From NCBI GenBank assembly GCA_007128555.1, contig SKXF01000225.1:1-6271 (forward strand): DNA of 6,271 bases, read 5' to 3'. Under the pieces are notes generated by a model. It did no database searches and was not told where the DNA came from. It saw only the letters and a list, made by a program, of their open reading frames with translations. This document shows, one piece after another, positions 5,568 to 6,271 of the stretch (within the stretch, counting starts at the first letter, position 1; each line of letters begins with the position of its first letter). The DNA comes from Clostridia bacterium (lineage in GTDB: Bacteria; Bacillota_E; SLMV01; PUMD01). The position numbers were made by a program, and so were the translations under genes.

Positions 5568-6271
5568 ATGCCCCCCAGCACGGTACTCGTTGTCGATGAT
5601 GATCCCAACATACAGCAGCTGATGCGCCTGTACCTTGAACAGGATGGGTTCACCGTTGTCGTTGCAGGAGACGGCGTCACAGCGATTGACAAGCACAACG
5701 AGGTTCAGCCGGAGCTGTTGGTTCTGGACATCATGCTTCCTGGTCGAGACGGCTGGGACGTATGCCGGGAGATCCGAAAGGACAGCTCGACACCCATTAT
5801 CATGCTGAGTGCCCGGGGTGAGGATTACGACAAGATCCTCGGGCTGGAACTGGGAGCGGACGATTATCTCACCAAGCCTTTTAACCCACGGGAGTTGGTA
5901 GCCAGGGTCCGTGCTATCCTTCGGCGCAGTGCAGGGGCTCCGATTCCTGCTGATCCGTGCATCGACTATCCGGATCTATCCATCAGCCGGTCGGATTACG
6001 GGGTGCGAGGCCCTCTGGGCCAGGTCTCCCTGACGGCAAAGGAGTTCGAGATATTGTGGCTGCTGATGGAATCACCCAGGCAGGTATTCACCCGGGAGAT
6101 GATCCTGGATTCCGTGTGGGGCTTCGACCACCCGATGGATGTTCGAACCGTGGATACCCATATCAAGAGGATCCGGCGGAAACTTGGCCCGTCCCCGGGA
6201 GGATCCTGGGAGATCAAGACGGTGTGGGGTGTGGGCTACCGCTTCCAGGTGCACGGTGACAGGCGACGGTA
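5568..6271 (+). CDS. OmpR/PhoB family DNA-binding response regulator, to window edge
   Basis: Reads MPPSTVLVVDDDPN and continues 234 residues; the window ends with two bases, TA, of the next codon, so it stops there (TAA or TAG) or goes on briefly with tyrosine. The receiver domain (about 5-118) has the acidic pair D10/D11, the phospho-acceptor D54 in LVLDIMLPG, the switch S81 in MLSARGED, and K103 in LTKPF. A linker leads to a winged-helix effector domain (about 130-228) with VSLTAKEFEILWLL (153-166), the recognition-helix region DVRTVDTHIKRIRRKLG (191-207) and the wing hairpin WGVGYRF (220-226). All key residues are present and the length is normal for the family, so only the very end is missing. 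It is a transcription factor activated by a histidine kinase, often encoded immediately downstream, here outside the window. The resemblance is to PhoB/PhoP/WalR-type members; the stimulus cannot be assigned. Confidence 0.95.
   Translation, partial: MPPSTVLVVDDDPNIQQLMRLYLEQDGFTVVVAGDGVTAIDKHNEVQPELLVLDIMLPGRDGWDVCREIRKDSSTPIIMLSARGEDYDKILGLELGADDYLTKPFNPRELVARVRAILRRSAGAPIPADPCIDYPDLSISRSDYGVRGPLGQVSLTAKEFEILWLLMESPRQVFTREMILDSVWGFDHPMDVRTVDTHIKRIRRKLGPSPGGSWEIKTVWGVGYRFQVHGDRRR

Noticed and set aside
5550..5599. Tiny upstream reading frames (ATG at 5550 with 3 codons, ATG at 5561 with 12 codons) before the response regulator
   Set aside because: They are too short to judge as leader peptides, and they carry no amino-acid bias or paired attenuator structure that would suggest a role.

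Overview
This is a 6.3 kb stretch of GC-rich bacterial chromosome holding seven protein genes, two of them cut by the window edges. No rRNA, tRNA, CRISPR array, insertion sequence or phage gene is visible. The ribosome binding sites are strong and consensus-like, and several sit 8 nt from the start codon. A dnaE 3' end followed by an fxsA gene recalls the dnaE...ytwI neighbourhood of Bacillota. I therefore lean to a GC-rich member of Bacillota or a similar free-living lineage, but the sequence alone does not settle the taxonomy.

Layout. (1) Positions 1-877, plus strand: the C-terminal part of DNA polymerase III alpha subunit (dnaE), then fxsA, a small membrane protein, 16 bp downstream. (2) Positions 878-1064: a convergent intergenic stretch with two hairpins, one of about 20 bp lying just beyond the stop of the next gene. 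(3) Positions 1065-3561, minus strand: an MFS transporter, then 286 bp without a gene, then an acetamidase/formamidase-family amidohydrolase. That 286-bp gap holds tandem 14-mers at the amidase ribosome binding site and a 19-bp imperfect palindrome. (4) Positions 3562-3841: a 280-bp divergent intergenic region with small hairpins and no gene. (5) Positions 3842-4513, plus strand: an AlkD-like DNA alkylation repair protein, whose stop codon overlaps that of a convergent GNAT acetyltransferase (4510-5397, minus) in a single CTAG. (6) Positions 5398-5567: a divergent regulatory region with a -10-like element and an 11-bp-periodic direct repeat. (7) Positions 5568 to the edge, plus strand: an OmpR/PhoB-type response regulator, complete or nearly so. 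Its kinase partner, if adjacent, lies outside the window.

How the genes fit together. dnaE and fxsA look like a transcription unit. The MFS transporter and the amidase could form a small amide import-and-hydrolysis module that yields ammonia and a carboxylate. This rests only on adjacency and orientation; the long gap leaves independent promoters equally possible. The AlkD-like protein, the acetyltransferase and the response regulator look like separately transcribed single genes. I see no coherent undescribed system here. The points worth a second look are regulatory (the response-regulator promoter, the amidase leader) and structural (the CTAG stop overlap, the two-domain GNAT, the alternative hairpins after fxsA).
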